64,000 nt of DNA, from NCBI GenBank assembly GCA_021432635.1, contig MU270087.1, positions 1 through 64,000 of the forward strand, in the 5' to 3' direction. Below the pieces are notes generated by a model. It was not told the DNA's origin, made no database searches, and saw nothing but the letters and a program-made list of their open reading frames with translations. Made by a program: the position numbers and the translations under genes. The stretch comes from Thozetella sp. PMI_491. Its lineage: Eukaryota > Ascomycota > Sordariomycetes > Chaetosphaeriales > Chaetosphaeriaceae. Positions within the stretch are counted from its first letter, which is position 1. Each line of letters begins with the position of its first letter. Below are positions 22,781 to 33,533 of the stretch, piece by piece.

Positions 22781-23595
22781 AAGTGAGAGTGTGCTCGACG
22801 GGGTGGGAAGGGTGCCAGAGTGTGAGGGGACGCGCACCCTTCAGTGCTATATGCTGGCAGGGCATGTGTGTGGCGGCATATCATGAAGGCTGGTTCGTTG
22901 ATCAGGATAGTGATGCTAGGCGATGACCCCATTGTGTGTAACGAGAGTTCCAGTGGGTCGTAATAGATGGCGGTGAGCTAGCTACCTCGGAGCCTGGAGC
23001 TTGCGTCCAGAATCCTGTCTAACTGATATCTAGACGAGGTCGTGAGTACCTCCAGATTGAGATCCTCCATTACCATTCCTTTACATAGAGGCTAGGCCAT
23101 TCGGTAGAGACAGGCCACCTGCCGGAGACCTGGGGCACAACACAACAAGGGCCGGTGACATGGGAATAGCGCTGATAAAACAAATGTAAACATAGCCGCT
23201 TCTCCGCCAGCTGAAGGGGAACAATATCCCAAGGGCTGACGGCAGTGCGACAAGGAGGCGTAAACACCACCCTTATTCACCCCTATTCACCCCGCGAACT
23301 ACCCCGTACTAGGTCAGTAACTAGGCTGAGTGTATAAAGCCCAGGCGGGGGAGCGACCACCATACGAAAGGGAATTATCGAGAAACATGATGCTAGGCCA
23401 CCGTGAAATGCTGAAATCACTTTTGGTATTCAGTGAATCTATCAAGATAGCCTTCGTTCGCCCATTACCGGGCGAAAGATCGAGAGGCATGGGCAAGGCC
23501 AGGAACATATGCCGCCACCTCCTCTAGTCCATAGGGCATCCGAGTCGGGCAGATACATAATGCCAAGAGCTCGGTTTCCCGCCTTCAATACGGCT
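22781..23595. other. intergenic between convergent genes
   Basis: This is 3' flank of the small Cys protein and of sup35. It has lower GC than its surroundings. I see no gene. Confidence 0.55.
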
Positions 23596-25875
23596 TTAAG
23601 CAGATGCTTCCTCAGTAATGAGCTTGGTGATTTTGCCGATGGCGATGGTTTGACCCTGGTATCTAGATTAGTAAGGCGCAATTAGGGCGTGTGGTAGTGG
23701 AAGCGCACCTGGTCACGCAGTGTGAAGCGTCCCATTTGAGGGTAATCCTCGAACCTCTCGACACAGACAGAGCCCGCACCGCCTGTAATCTCCATCCTGG
23801 CGATGATGCTATCGCCTCTCTTGGCGTGAGAAGGAGGAAGCTTGCTTTTACGATTGGTTCCCTTTTGCAGCTTGTGAAGCAGAGCACCAAAAGTGACTTC
23901 CTCGATCGCGGCACTGATACTACGTTAGCAAGGCTGGCCACTGGCTCCCGCAAAATGGAGTACGTACTGAACGTGGAGGACGCAGTTGAAGCCAGCGGTG
24001 AGAATAGACTTGAGATCGAGGATCCTGATCTGAGCCTCGAATTGCTTGACGTTATGGACCAGCCGCTTGGGGGAGCAGAGCACAAAGCCCGGGAGGAGCT
24101 GCTCTTCCTCGATGCCGCGGAGACGGAGACGGACTTGGTCGCCGCACTGTGCGATCTGCATTTCGTCTTCGGTCTCACCGTACACAGTGGCAATTTCAAC
24201 AGGTTCCTTGTTGGGCATCATGATGAGGGTCATGCCCTTCTTGACCACTAGAGACCTATCGTCAGCTTCTCGATGCCGGGAGCCAGCGGCAAGGATGCGC
24301 ATGAATCTCACCTCCAGCTTCGATCTTGCCCTCGATCATGGTGCCCATTTCCCTATATTTGCCAGCAACGGCCATCATGAACGGCGCATTGACTTTGCGG
24401 TCGAGGGACTGCATCGAATCGAGGTATTCGAGGAGTGACGGGCCATCGTACCACGGGCACTTGTCCTTGGGCACGCGGGTCTTGATTCCAAGGGTCTCCT
24501 GGGCAGCAATGGGCATGAAGAAGACGTCTGTCTTCAGGTTGTAACCGGTGCCCTTGAGGAACTGAGCTAGCTTGGTGGTGCACTCTAGGTAGCGATCGTG
24601 GGACCAGTTCACCGTCGCGTCGTCCATCTTGTTGATCACAACCACTAGTTTGTTTACACCCTGAGTCTTGGCAAGCATGGCATGTCTAGTTTTGCAGTGA
24701 TTAGTCTTGCAATTGCTGCAGCCGAAACATCAAGCATCGTGTGCATGCACGCCATTTCAGTAGCACTGCAGGGTCGCCGGGGAAAGAGGAGGAGGGGTAG
24801 TGAGCCGCAGGATAGCTTGGAAACGGGGATTCGGGGCACTTTGGGGATGTGAACTTACTCTCTGGTCTGGCCTCCCTTCTCGAAGCCCGTTTCATACTCG
24901 CCCTTGCGCGCACTGATGACAAGGATGCCGACGTCAGCCTGCGAGGCACCACCAATCATGTTGGGGACATATGTTTTGTGGCCGGGAGCGTCGAGGATGC
25001 TGTAGCGCCTCTTCTCCGTCTCGAAAAACCCTCTGCCGACCTCGACCGTCTTTCCCTTCGCACGCTCCTCGTTGGTAAGATCGAGAGCCCATGAGAGGTA
25101 CCAGGTCTCACGGCCGAGCTCCTTGGCTTCCCTCTTGTACTTGTCGAGGGTCCGCTGGTCCACCATGCCGGTGACGTATAGAATTGCGCCTCCCAGAGTC
25201 GACTTTCCTGCATCGACGTGGCCAATGAAGATAATGTTTACATGCTCCTTTCCGTAGATCTCCTTGAGCGTATCCTCATCGACATCTGCCGCCTGGTCCT
25301 TTTCGACAGCATCGGCATTGCGAGTGACGGCCTTGGTTGTAGCAGCGGCCGAGGGGCTAGATCGACCGGAAGAAGGGGCGGGTGAGGTTGCGCCGCTGGC
25401 AGCCTTGGGTTCAGCCTTCTCGATTGCCTTGGTAGCGGTGACCTTAGAGGCCGCCTCGGGCGTGTCTTCCTTCTTCGACTCTTTCTTCGCCTCTTCGGCC
25501 TTGGTTTCGACCTTGGCTGCGCCGGTGGCACCAATGGAGAGGACCTTTGCCTTAGGCTTGGGGGCGTCACCGCCAATGCTTAGGACCTTGGCGCCACCCT
25601 CCTTGCTGACGGCAGGCTTCGGCGCATCCGCCGCAGGCAGGGCGGCGTCGGTGGGCCGCTTCGCGATCGTCGGGGCCGGCTTCGGGGCCTGCTGGGCCTG
25701 TTGCTGTTGCTGTTGCTGAGCTCGGAAGCCCTGCTGGCCTTGCTGCTGCTGGTATCCTCCTTGGTATTGACCTATTCTATATGAGCATCATGAGCATCAG
25801 CCCGGAAGGATGGGCCGGTTGGAATCATACCATATCCTTGGTTGTAGCCGCCCTGTCCGTAGACGTTTCCATACC

Positions 25876-25910
<35 letters not shown>

Positions 25911-26185
25911 TGCCCGTACTGGCTAAAGTTCTGCTGGCCGCCGTATTGGGGATAATATCCCTGACTACCGTAGTACTGCTGCTGCTGGTACTGAGGCGCG
26001 TAGCCGCCGCCGCCGTATGCCTGGCCAGGCTGGAACGCCTGCGCGGTGGGCTGGAAGGCAGCAGCGCCGGGGCGGAAGCCGCCCTGGCCCTGCTGGTTGC
26101 CGATGTTCATCTGCTGCTGGGTCTGGCGCGCCAGGTTCTCGTCCTGAGCGGCGGGGTCATCTTCCCATGAATTAAGGTCGGACAT
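23596..26185 (-). CDS. sup35: eukaryotic peptide chain release factor GTP-binding subunit eRF3
   Basis: Six minus-strand exons, 26185-25831, 25771-24859, 24685-24312, 24247-23968, 23913-23709 and 23655-23596, encode 728 aa. The N-domain (about 1-140) is rich in Gln, Asn, Gly and Tyr with a 12-Gln run and QGGYNQGYG-type repeats, like yeast Sup35 prion domains. It is followed by a Lys/Glu/Ala-rich M-domain. The EF-Tu-like GTPase has G1 GHVDAGKST at about residue 302, G3 DAPGH and G4 NKMD. It then has the two beta-barrel domains, ending KLITEEASA. With eRF1 it terminates translation. The start MSDLNSWED is the family-typical one, although an open frame extends 28 codons upstream. Intron 5 uses an uncommon GTGCGC donor. 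Confidence 0.97.
25877..25912. repeat. CTG/CAG triplet run in sup35 (12 Gln)
   Basis: Twelve Gln codons (11 CAG and one CAA) in the prion-like N-domain of eRF3. The pure CAG stretch may be length-variable. Confidence 0.9.
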
Positions 26186-26971
26186 GTTGGCGGCGTCGGT
26201 CTTGCTTGCTCTGACTGAAGGGCTCTGTGACCAAAATCCGAATAAGCGATGGAAACGAGAAAACGACATGTCATGCAGTTTGGAAGAGGGAGCAGCGGTC
26301 CGCTTGGTTCGGCGAGTGCTTATAGCCTACCTTAGGTGTGACTGACACAAGCCGATACTTCACCGTGATCCGCGGCTGTGTTCCTTGATATGACTAGTCC
26401 GTCGGGCAGACGTGAGTCACGACCTGGTTGGGTCCGTTGGGTCGCAGTGGCGGGTTGGATGCCCAGGAACTCAGGTGTCGAACAAGGGGATTTTTTTGCT
26501 GCTTGTCTGTCCTGTTGCGGGCGGCGACGTCTCGAGCTCGGATGAAAGATCTGAGGTGGGGTTTTGGGTTGGCAAAATGGGCCCCACTGCAAGTTTTGAT
26601 AGAAAGTGTGGTGGGTTGGAGGGGCGCAGAGGATGACGCACAGTGGCCGCCCTGCCTTCGACCCCTCATTCCGACAGTGCGAGATGCGCCGGTAGAGAGC
26701 CATACCCACTGTCTGCCGTGGTTGGGCTCTGGCACCGCGCCTGGGATAAGCCGGAGTGTTTAACGCGCGCCCACGAACACGGTCGCCACCGAGGCTGGGG
26801 AGTCCCGACAAGAGGTATTCCCGACAAGTGGTGTGGGCAAGACGCGAGGAGACTCTTGTCGTTTCGCATGCGCCCCACGGGAAACTCGACGATACCCATC
26901 TGCTCGCCTTGCATTTCGCATGCATTTTGCGCGTTAAGGCCTTCTCCCAGAATGGAAGCACGTGAGAGACG
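26186..26971. promoter_or_regulatory. divergent promoter region of sup35 and the Ran-binding-family gene
   Basis: 786 bases between the two start codons. Apart from short pyrimidine tracts on the sup35 sense strand I see no named site. Confidence 0.5.
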
Positions 26972-28959
26972 ATGGACGCACTCTTGGAAAGAGTTGGTCA
27001 CCAAGCCATCAACCTGGCCCTGAGGTCGGGCATTGCTCTCACCTCGGGATTCGCTGTCCAGCAATGTAACCGCCTCCTAAAGACGGTCGACGACAAGAAG
27101 GTGCAAACCGAGCTTGCTGCCCTGCAGAAGCTACTAAACAACAGGATCAAGGTGTGTCACCACACCTCAGTCTCGCGCTGACAAAAGGTCTGCTTTCACC
27201 TGTCCCTTGCTTACCATGTCCAATAGATCCTCTCCCCGGTCATTGATTTGATCGAGTTCAAGTATGTCGTCTTTCCCAGCCCGTCGCGGCAGACGCTTAA
27301 TACGGGAAGGGTTCTCGCTAACTTCGGAAAAGGTCTGGCCGTGGAAATGTCTTCCTTGAGGGCGCGGTACCTCTGGTCAAGTCTCTCAATCGGGATATTG
27401 TTGAGCTTGGGAAGCGCCTGGAAAACGCAGCCACGACCGAGGAGAATTCGCGCCGAGCAGGAGCAAAGGGCCCAACGGCTGCGGCCCGTGTGGGATTAAC
27501 ACTAATCATTACCGACATTAAGAACCTTCTCGACCGGATAGATCAGGACATCCCTCTCATCCAGCTTGCCATCACCGCCTCCGGCGAAAGCCTCTCGACC
27601 GCATTGCCTCCCGGAGTCTCTCCTTCGAGGCTGATGCAAGCGAGTACGTTTCTGAGCTTTGGGGATATTCAGTTCGCTAGCGATCCCACTCGGCTCGTTC
27701 AGGTTGGTCCTTCCTTCGCCCTCTCGATGTATCTGCTTTTTGTCGCCCATGGTGCGAAGGAAGCTTCTCGTGGTCGACCCTCGACCCCCAAAAACTCCCC
27801 TAGCGCTGCCCCGCAGCCGCCGTATGGAATCGGAGAAGGAGATAGGAAACCGATATGGCAAGAAGTCATTCACAAAGCGCGGGTGCGGCTGTGCCGGACG
27901 CCTCTGCATTGGGAGTTCAACTGCGAACAAGGTTACCGTCCCAAGGCTGGCGTAGTGCACATCCCTGATAGGGCGCCGGCGAATGAGGATCGCTTTGGCG
28001 AGTTTACCCGGCCTGACCAGTATTCTTATCACCTAGAAATTGTCGAGAACTTGGAGGATGGCAGGGTCCACGACGAGGAAGGCGCGGCATATTCGGCTTT
28101 CGACGACATTCCGAGGGCTGGAATACGGGAGTCCATCCCTATCCATCAGATTTCCAAGATATTCTACACAGATACCGGCAGAATACTCAACATCGGAGAT
28201 GCCGACGACGGTGATAACAATCCAGTGCTGCTCCTGAAAAGGGACACGAGCGCTCCAACTCCTTCGAGGTTGCGAGAAGAATGGGCGCAAGACCATGGGA
28301 GCCCTCTGTCAAATCACGACAATGAGAATCGCCGCGAGCAACACGATGTAGATCGCCAGCTTCGCGAAGAGAGCGAGGGGCATATGGACTTGGAAGAGCT
28401 TAGACACCCGAAACCATCGTGGCAGCTCCCACAACACCTTGACGACGAATGGATTGCATTCGAGGTTCACATTGAGGACAACGACGGCGGCTCCGAAAAC
28501 GACGATTGTACGGAAGATGAGAAAGAGGACGGACAAGAGCAATCGCAAATCACCTTAGTAAAGCGTCGGGCCCCTCGGAGTAGATCCTCTGTCGATTCCA
28601 GGCTGCTGGCGCAGATTCGAAACATCTCACTTCGGTCGCCTCCAGATGGCGGCCACGAATCTGGGGCTGCTTTGCAAAACCTAGAAAAAACCGAGCTCGA
28701 AAACTCGGAATCTTTCGTTGCGCGGTCACCGTTCGGTGCCGTAGCCTCGTCCCTCTCCCTGTTGGAGATGCTCATTCGCCTCACGAGCCTGCAGGAATTC
28801 CAGCAGGTCTCGCACCTCGCGATCCCTGACCACATCACTACATTCTTCCTAGAAGAGACTTCAACTACGGGTCTGAGAGGAGAGGACCGGTGGAAGGAAA
28901 GGAGAGAGGCAAAACGGAAGGTTGGCTTTGATCCATATACAGATACCCCAACACGATAG
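26972..28959 (+). CDS. Ran-binding family protein (Pfam 'Ran-binding', fungal)
   Basis: Three exons, 26972-27151, 27227-27261 (35 nt) and 27333-28959, encode 613 aa. Splicing joins a helical N-terminus (LLERVGHQAINLALRSG, CNRLLKTVDD, LQKLLNNRIK) to LSPVIDLIEFK, then SGRGNVFLEGAVPLVKSLNRDIVELGKRL. That order is typical of the fungal RanGTP-binding family annotated under PF05508. The middle region predicts beta-rich blocks (LCRTPLHWEFNC, YSYHLEIVENLEDG). The C-terminal third is acidic and disordered before a last helical segment. The assignment to Ran is by family name only, and no direct motif for Ran contact is visible. The intron 2 acceptor is AAAAG, ten bases after a CTAAC branch site, and is required by the frame. 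Confidence 0.85.
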
Positions 28960-29661
28960 AGTGATAGAGAGGCAAAGAAGCGTTAAGGGCCGGTTGCCGG
29001 GCGGCGATGAGAATAAATCTGTATTTATACTCTGTATACCGTGCGAAGTTGACCTATCTATCTCATTTCTCTGGAGCGATAAATGTGGCACAGGGTTGGT
29101 AGAATTGTAGAGATTTACTGTACGAAGCAAGCAAAGACACCAGGGTAGTTATCTACAAATGTTATGCAACTAGAATGCATTTGCACAAAAAGAGGCTATC
29201 GATATTTCGGGGGTGGGGCTTGGAGGGGCAATTGGCCCCACGGCGCCGTTGCTAGGGAGAGACCCTGGTTTCGTCATGCATTTAATTGGTAAACACGCGT
29301 AAGAGGAACGCTGGGCGTGAAAGACGGTGCTTTCCTGGTGCTTTTCATCTTTAGTGCCAACTCACATGCGAGCACCCAACGGTTAATCCCCATGAGGTAC
29401 GAAAACCACCACTCTCGTCGGACGGCGCAGAACAATTATTTAAGCTGACACCAGGACAGAAAACCAGGCGAGGGTTTCAACTTTCAACCCCACAACAGCC
29501 TCGCTTCCACCGACAAACCAGACTTTTCCAAGTCGCCCAAGAAGCAAAGCGCGAAGACGCGTAGAGAACTGGACCAGAGCTACCGCGAACTCCTTCACAA
29601 AACCACCTTTGGCTACCCTGCGGCCTACCCGTCTCTGCCGCTTGACCGAACCAACGGCGCA
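28960..29661. other. intergenic, SNF2 gene promoter
   Basis: It holds the terminator side of the Ran-binding-family gene and the upstream region of the SNF2 gene. It is AT-richer around 29000-29200. I see no gene. Confidence 0.55.
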
Positions 29662-32600
29662 ATGCCTCTCTCACGGTCGCCGTCCTTCGGGGACGATGAC
29701 CTGGAGATCCTAAGTTCCCAGACCGCCGGCATGTCTATTGGCCAGGATGCCTCCAAATCACCTCTTCGGCCCATTGCAAATCCCAACGCCGACATCGTCG
29801 ACCTCACGAACAGCCCACTCGGCAAACCCATATCAACCCCCGTCTTCGGTCAGCCGTCGCAGCTGCAGTCTCAGTTCACGCGGCGCGTCGACCCGAACGT
29901 CGCCTTCATCAAGCGGCCTGCCAACCGGCCAGAGCATCATCGAGATCTGTATAGGGGTTCAGGTCCGCTGAAGCCGAAGACCGGTCCTAAAAAGCTGCCA
30001 TATAACCAATTCTTCAGCTCCATGTCGGAGAACGCCCAACCCCCTTCGCAGCCGTCTTCCCAAAACGACTCGCAGTGTTCCTCGCAAGCGAACTATAGAC
30101 AGGCTGCTGCTGCGTATACCGACCAGGTCTTCTACACAGACCCGACCAAAGCGCAGGCAGACCTCAAGGCCTTGCTCGAAGGTGGCATGGAGGAAGACGA
30201 GGAGGAGAAGGATGCGGCCGAAGAGGGTGGCACCATCGAGGACGGTACACTTGAAGGCATCAAAGTCAAGCTGCTTCCCCACCAGGTCGAAGGTGTCCAG
30301 TGGATGCAGGGCCGAGAGAGCGGAAGCTCGAAGAGCAAGGCTAAGGGTAAGGTGCCGAAGGGAGGGATCCTTGCGGACGACATGGGCCTGGGAAAGACGC
30401 TACAGAGCATCTCGCTGATCGTCAGCAACAAAATGCCAAAGCCGGAGGACAAGGGCTGGAAGAAGCACTTCGAGAACATCAAGAGCGCGACCCTGGTGGT
30501 AGCACCGCTGGCTTTGATTCGTCAATGGGAGGCCGAGATCAAGGATAAGGTCTCCAAGAGCCATGGCCTCAAGGTCTGCGTCCACCACGGCCCGCAACGT
30601 ACCAAGGATCCAAGCCATCTGGCCAGGTATGATGTTGTCATCACGACCTATCAGATCCTGGTCTCGGAGCACGGCAGCAGTAGCCCGGACCCGAAGGGTC
30701 TGCAGGCGGGGTGTTTCGGTGTCCACTGGTTCCGTGTCATCCTGGACGAGGCACATAGTATCAAGAACCGGAACGCCAAGGCTACGAAAGCAGCATGTGC
30801 GCTGCGCTCCGAATATCGCTGGTGCCTTACCGGCACTCCAATGCAGAACAACCTGGATGAGCTCCAGTCCCTGGTCCATTTTCTCCGCATCGAGCCGTAC
30901 GATGAGCTGTCGCACTGGCGTGAGCAGATCGACCTCCCCATGAAAAACGGCCGAGGTCACATTGCCATCCGACGCCTTCACACCCTTCTGCGTTGCTTTA
31001 TGAAGCGCCGAACTAAGGACATTCTCAAGGAAGAGGGTGCTCTCATCGCCGGTGGCAAGAAGGCGCTGGATGCCGCGGCCGCGAAGGCTGAGAAGGAGGG
31101 CACGGCTGTCGAAGCGCCGAAGCCCGCGTTCAAGATCACGGAGCGCAAGGTGGTCACTGTCGCTACCGAGTTTTCGCCGGCCGAGAGAAAATTTTATAAT
31201 CAACTCGAGGAGCGGGCAGACAAGTCTCTTGAGAAGATGATTCAGGGGAAGTCGGTCAACTACGCCAATGCGCTCGTGCTCCTCCTACGGCTGCGACAGG
31301 CGTGCAACCACCCACGCCTTGCGGAGAACAAGCTTGACAAGGACCAGGAAGCGCTGTCCACCGACACGGCTGCGCAGCCCAAGAGCACCGCAGATGCAGA
31401 CATTGACGCCCTCGCCGATGCTCTAGGTGGTATGAACATCCAGACTAAGCGTTGTGACATGTGCTTGTCAGATCTATCGCGCCAGGAGGTGACAGACGGC
31501 TACGCCCGATGCGCCCCCTGCACGAAGAGTCTGGATGAGCTCAATGGCGAAAGTCCCAGGCGGAAGAAGGCCAAAAAGAAGAGCAGGAGGGTCAGCGTCG
31601 TAACCGAAGAAATCAAGATCGAGAAGAAGCGGAAAGTTCGGAACCGTGGCCGAATGATCCTGGCCGATAGTGACGATGAAGACGAAGAAGCAGACGGCAG
31701 CTGGCTGGTCTCTGAGGACCAGCAAGGCTCCCTCCGGCTCGGTAAGGCGGGCGGCGAGGAAGACGAAAATGCCGAAGGGGGAGGCGAAGACCTCGACTCG
31801 GAAGATTCAGACCGATCTGAGGAGGACGAAGACGGCAGCCAGCTGGATAGTTTCATTGTCAACGATGAATCCCGTGCCGCAGATGGCCAGCTAAAGGGCG
31901 GGCCGGATGACGGAGACTCGAGCTCGAGCTCGGATGACACCTTTGTGTCCGTATCAAGGATCCAGTCTCAAGTCAAGCGCCTGCAGCAGCAGTCGCAGCA
32001 GGAAGCCTCTGAGCTGGATTCGGACGATTCCGAATCCGAAGACGACAACTCTGGCATCTCTGAATCGGAACTCAACAGCGACTCGGACTCAGATGCGTCC
32101 CCCCAACGCCCTTCTCAGCGCCGGAAGAAATGGAGCAAGGGCGACCCCAGCCATGTTATGACATCGGCCAAGATCCGCGAACTGATCAAGATCGTCCGCA
32201 AGGAGGTGGAAGAACATAAGTTTATCGTTTTCTCCCAGTTCACCTCGATGCTCGACCTTATCGAGCCCTTTTTTCGGGCTCAGTCAGGCTTCAAGGCTGT
32301 CCGCTATGATGGCAAGATGCCCAACGATCAGCGAGAAGCAGCGCTTCATGCGCTGCGGACCGATCCTCACACTAGGATCCTGCTCTGCTCGCTCAAGTGC
32401 GGCTCCCTCGGGCTCAACCTCACCGCGGCCACGCGCGTGGTCATTGTCGAGCCATTCTGGAATCCATTCGTCGAGGAGCAGGCCATCGACCGCGTGCACC
32501 GCCTGACCCAGACGATCGACGTGGTCATCTACAAACTGACGGTGGCTGGCACTGTGGAGGAGAGAATCGTGGAGCTGCAGAACAAAAAGCGGCTTCTGGC

Positions 32601-32844
32601 TGAGGCTGCCATCGAAGGCGGCATGCGCAAGAAGGGCAAGGATGCCCTCAAGCTCGGCCTAGCGGAGATTATGGAGCTCTTCAAGCACGATGGCCGTGCC
32701 CCCGAGGACACCGGCTACAGCCGCGATCCTGAGGATAACTCGGTTGTCAGGCAGGACATTGGGGAGATGGTACGGGGTATGGTGGGTATAGTGCGCCGGA
32801 AGGAAGTAAGACAGGAGCATGAGGTCTACGGGCGGCGATGGTAA
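29662..32844 (+). CDS. SNF2-family DNA-dependent ATPase (Rad5/Rad16/Uls1-like)
   Basis: One uninterrupted exon of 1060 aa. Residues 1-190 are disordered. The ATPase core starts near LLPHQVEGVQWM, with Walker A region DDMGLGKT at 239-246, DEAH at 362-365, LTGTPMQNN (motif III region), and RRTKDIL. The second lobe carries VFSQFTSMLDLIEPFF, GSLGLNLTAA and QAIDRVHR at about 940-947. Between the lobes lies a four-Cys knuckle (C598, C601, C617, C620), where Rad5-type proteins have a full RING. An acidic Asp/Glu/Ser stretch of about 170 residues follows. Such proteins remodel DNA-protein complexes in repair, replication or transcription termination. Absence of a complete RING argues against ubiquitin ligase activity. 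The closest guess is a Uls1/Rrp-like or TTF2-like ATPase. Confidence 0.9.
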   Translation: MPLSRSPSFGDDDLEILSSQTAGMSIGQDASKSPLRPIANPNADIVDLTNSPLGKPISTPVFGQPSQLQSQFTRRVDPNVAFIKRPANRPEHHRDLYRGSGPLKPKTGPKKLPYNQFFSSMSENAQPPSQPSSQNDSQCSSQANYRQAAAAYTDQVFYTDPTKAQADLKALLEGGMEEDEEEKDAAEEGGTIEDGTLEGIKVKLLPHQVEGVQWMQGRESGSSKSKAKGKVPKGGILADDMGLGKTLQSISLIVSNKMPKPEDKGWKKHFENIKSATLVVAPLALIRQWEAEIKDKVSKSHGLKVCVHHGPQRTKDPSHLARYDVVITTYQILVSEHGSSSPDPKGLQAGCFGVHWFRVILDEAHSIKNRNAKATKAACALRSEYRWCLTGTPMQNNLDELQSLVHFLRIEPYDELSHWREQIDLPMKNGRGHIAIRRLHTLLRCFMKRRTKDILKEEGALIAGGKKALDAAAAKAEKEGTAVEAPKPAFKITERKVVTVATEFSPAERKFYNQLEERADKSLEKMIQGKSVNYANALVLLLRLRQACNHPRLAENKLDKDQEALSTDTAAQPKSTADADIDALADALGGMNIQTKRCDMCLSDLSRQEVTDGYARCAPCTKSLDELNGESPRRKKAKKKSRRVSVVTEEIKIEKKRKVRNRGRMILADSDDEDEEADGSWLVSEDQQGSLRLGKAGGEEDENAEGGGEDLDSEDSDRSEEDEDGSQLDSFIVNDESRAADGQLKGGPDDGDSSSSSDDTFVSVSRIQSQVKRLQQQSQQEASELDSDDSESEDDNSGISESELNSDSDSDASPQRPSQRRKKWSKGDPSHVMTSAKIRELIKIVRKEVEEHKFIVFSQFTSMLDLIEPFFRAQSGFKAVRYDGKMPNDQREAALHALRTDPHTRILLCSLKCGSLGLNLTAATRVVIVEPFWNPFVEEQAIDRVHRLTQTIDVVIYKLTVAGTVEERIVELQNKKRLLAEAAIEGGMRKKGKDALKLGLAEIMELFKHDGRAPEDTGYSRDPEDNSVVRQDIGEMVRGMVGIVRRKEVRQEHEVYGRRW

Positions 32845-33533
32845 AGGATTGATTTGACTAGAGCTATGCGGCCAGGACGTGCTTGGGGTATGAACAGACT
32901 AGGATGCTGGATGTGTGTCTGCGACTCTGCATGGGGCCGCTGGTGAGAGAACCCGGATACTACTAGAAAGCACTTAATGTGCGGAATGGAAATGATTTTA
33001 TGACAGAACAAAACTGACGCAATCCTGAGCAGGACTCAGCGGGGAATGAGTGTCGGTGAACTGGACCGCCAGCCCCTCCCGTTGGCTGCCATACGGCCGC
33101 TTGCTAGCTACCAGGGGATTTTACAAGAGGTTACCCGCCTACCCTTTTCAATCCTAAAAGATGCGTCGGTCCTTCCTCGCGAGCTTGCGAGCGTCTGAAG
33201 CGTGGAAAATAGACGCCAACGACTTAGCCAGGGGCTAATAAACATTGTTCTCCTAGAATGGGCCCGTGCGCTGCGACTTCGGCGCATCAAATGCGAAGCA
33301 TGCGTGGCTCGAGAGGGTACCGAGGCAGCACGGTTGGCCATAGCTCGAAGGAAGACGGAACATGGAGAATATTTGTGTGAACTTTACTAAAGAAAATTGT
33401 TTTCCCACGCGATAGTCGGCAGCGTGTGCTTGGTATCTTGTCTCTATGTCCTCCAGATGGCCATGTACAAACTACTGTCCAGCACCACTTGAATCGGTTA
33501 CATGCAGCGCAGTGCTCTCTATACACGGGTAAC
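32845..33533. other. intergenic between convergent genes
   Basis: This is 3' flank of the SNF2 gene and of the mitochondrial carrier. I see nothing further. Confidence 0.6.
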
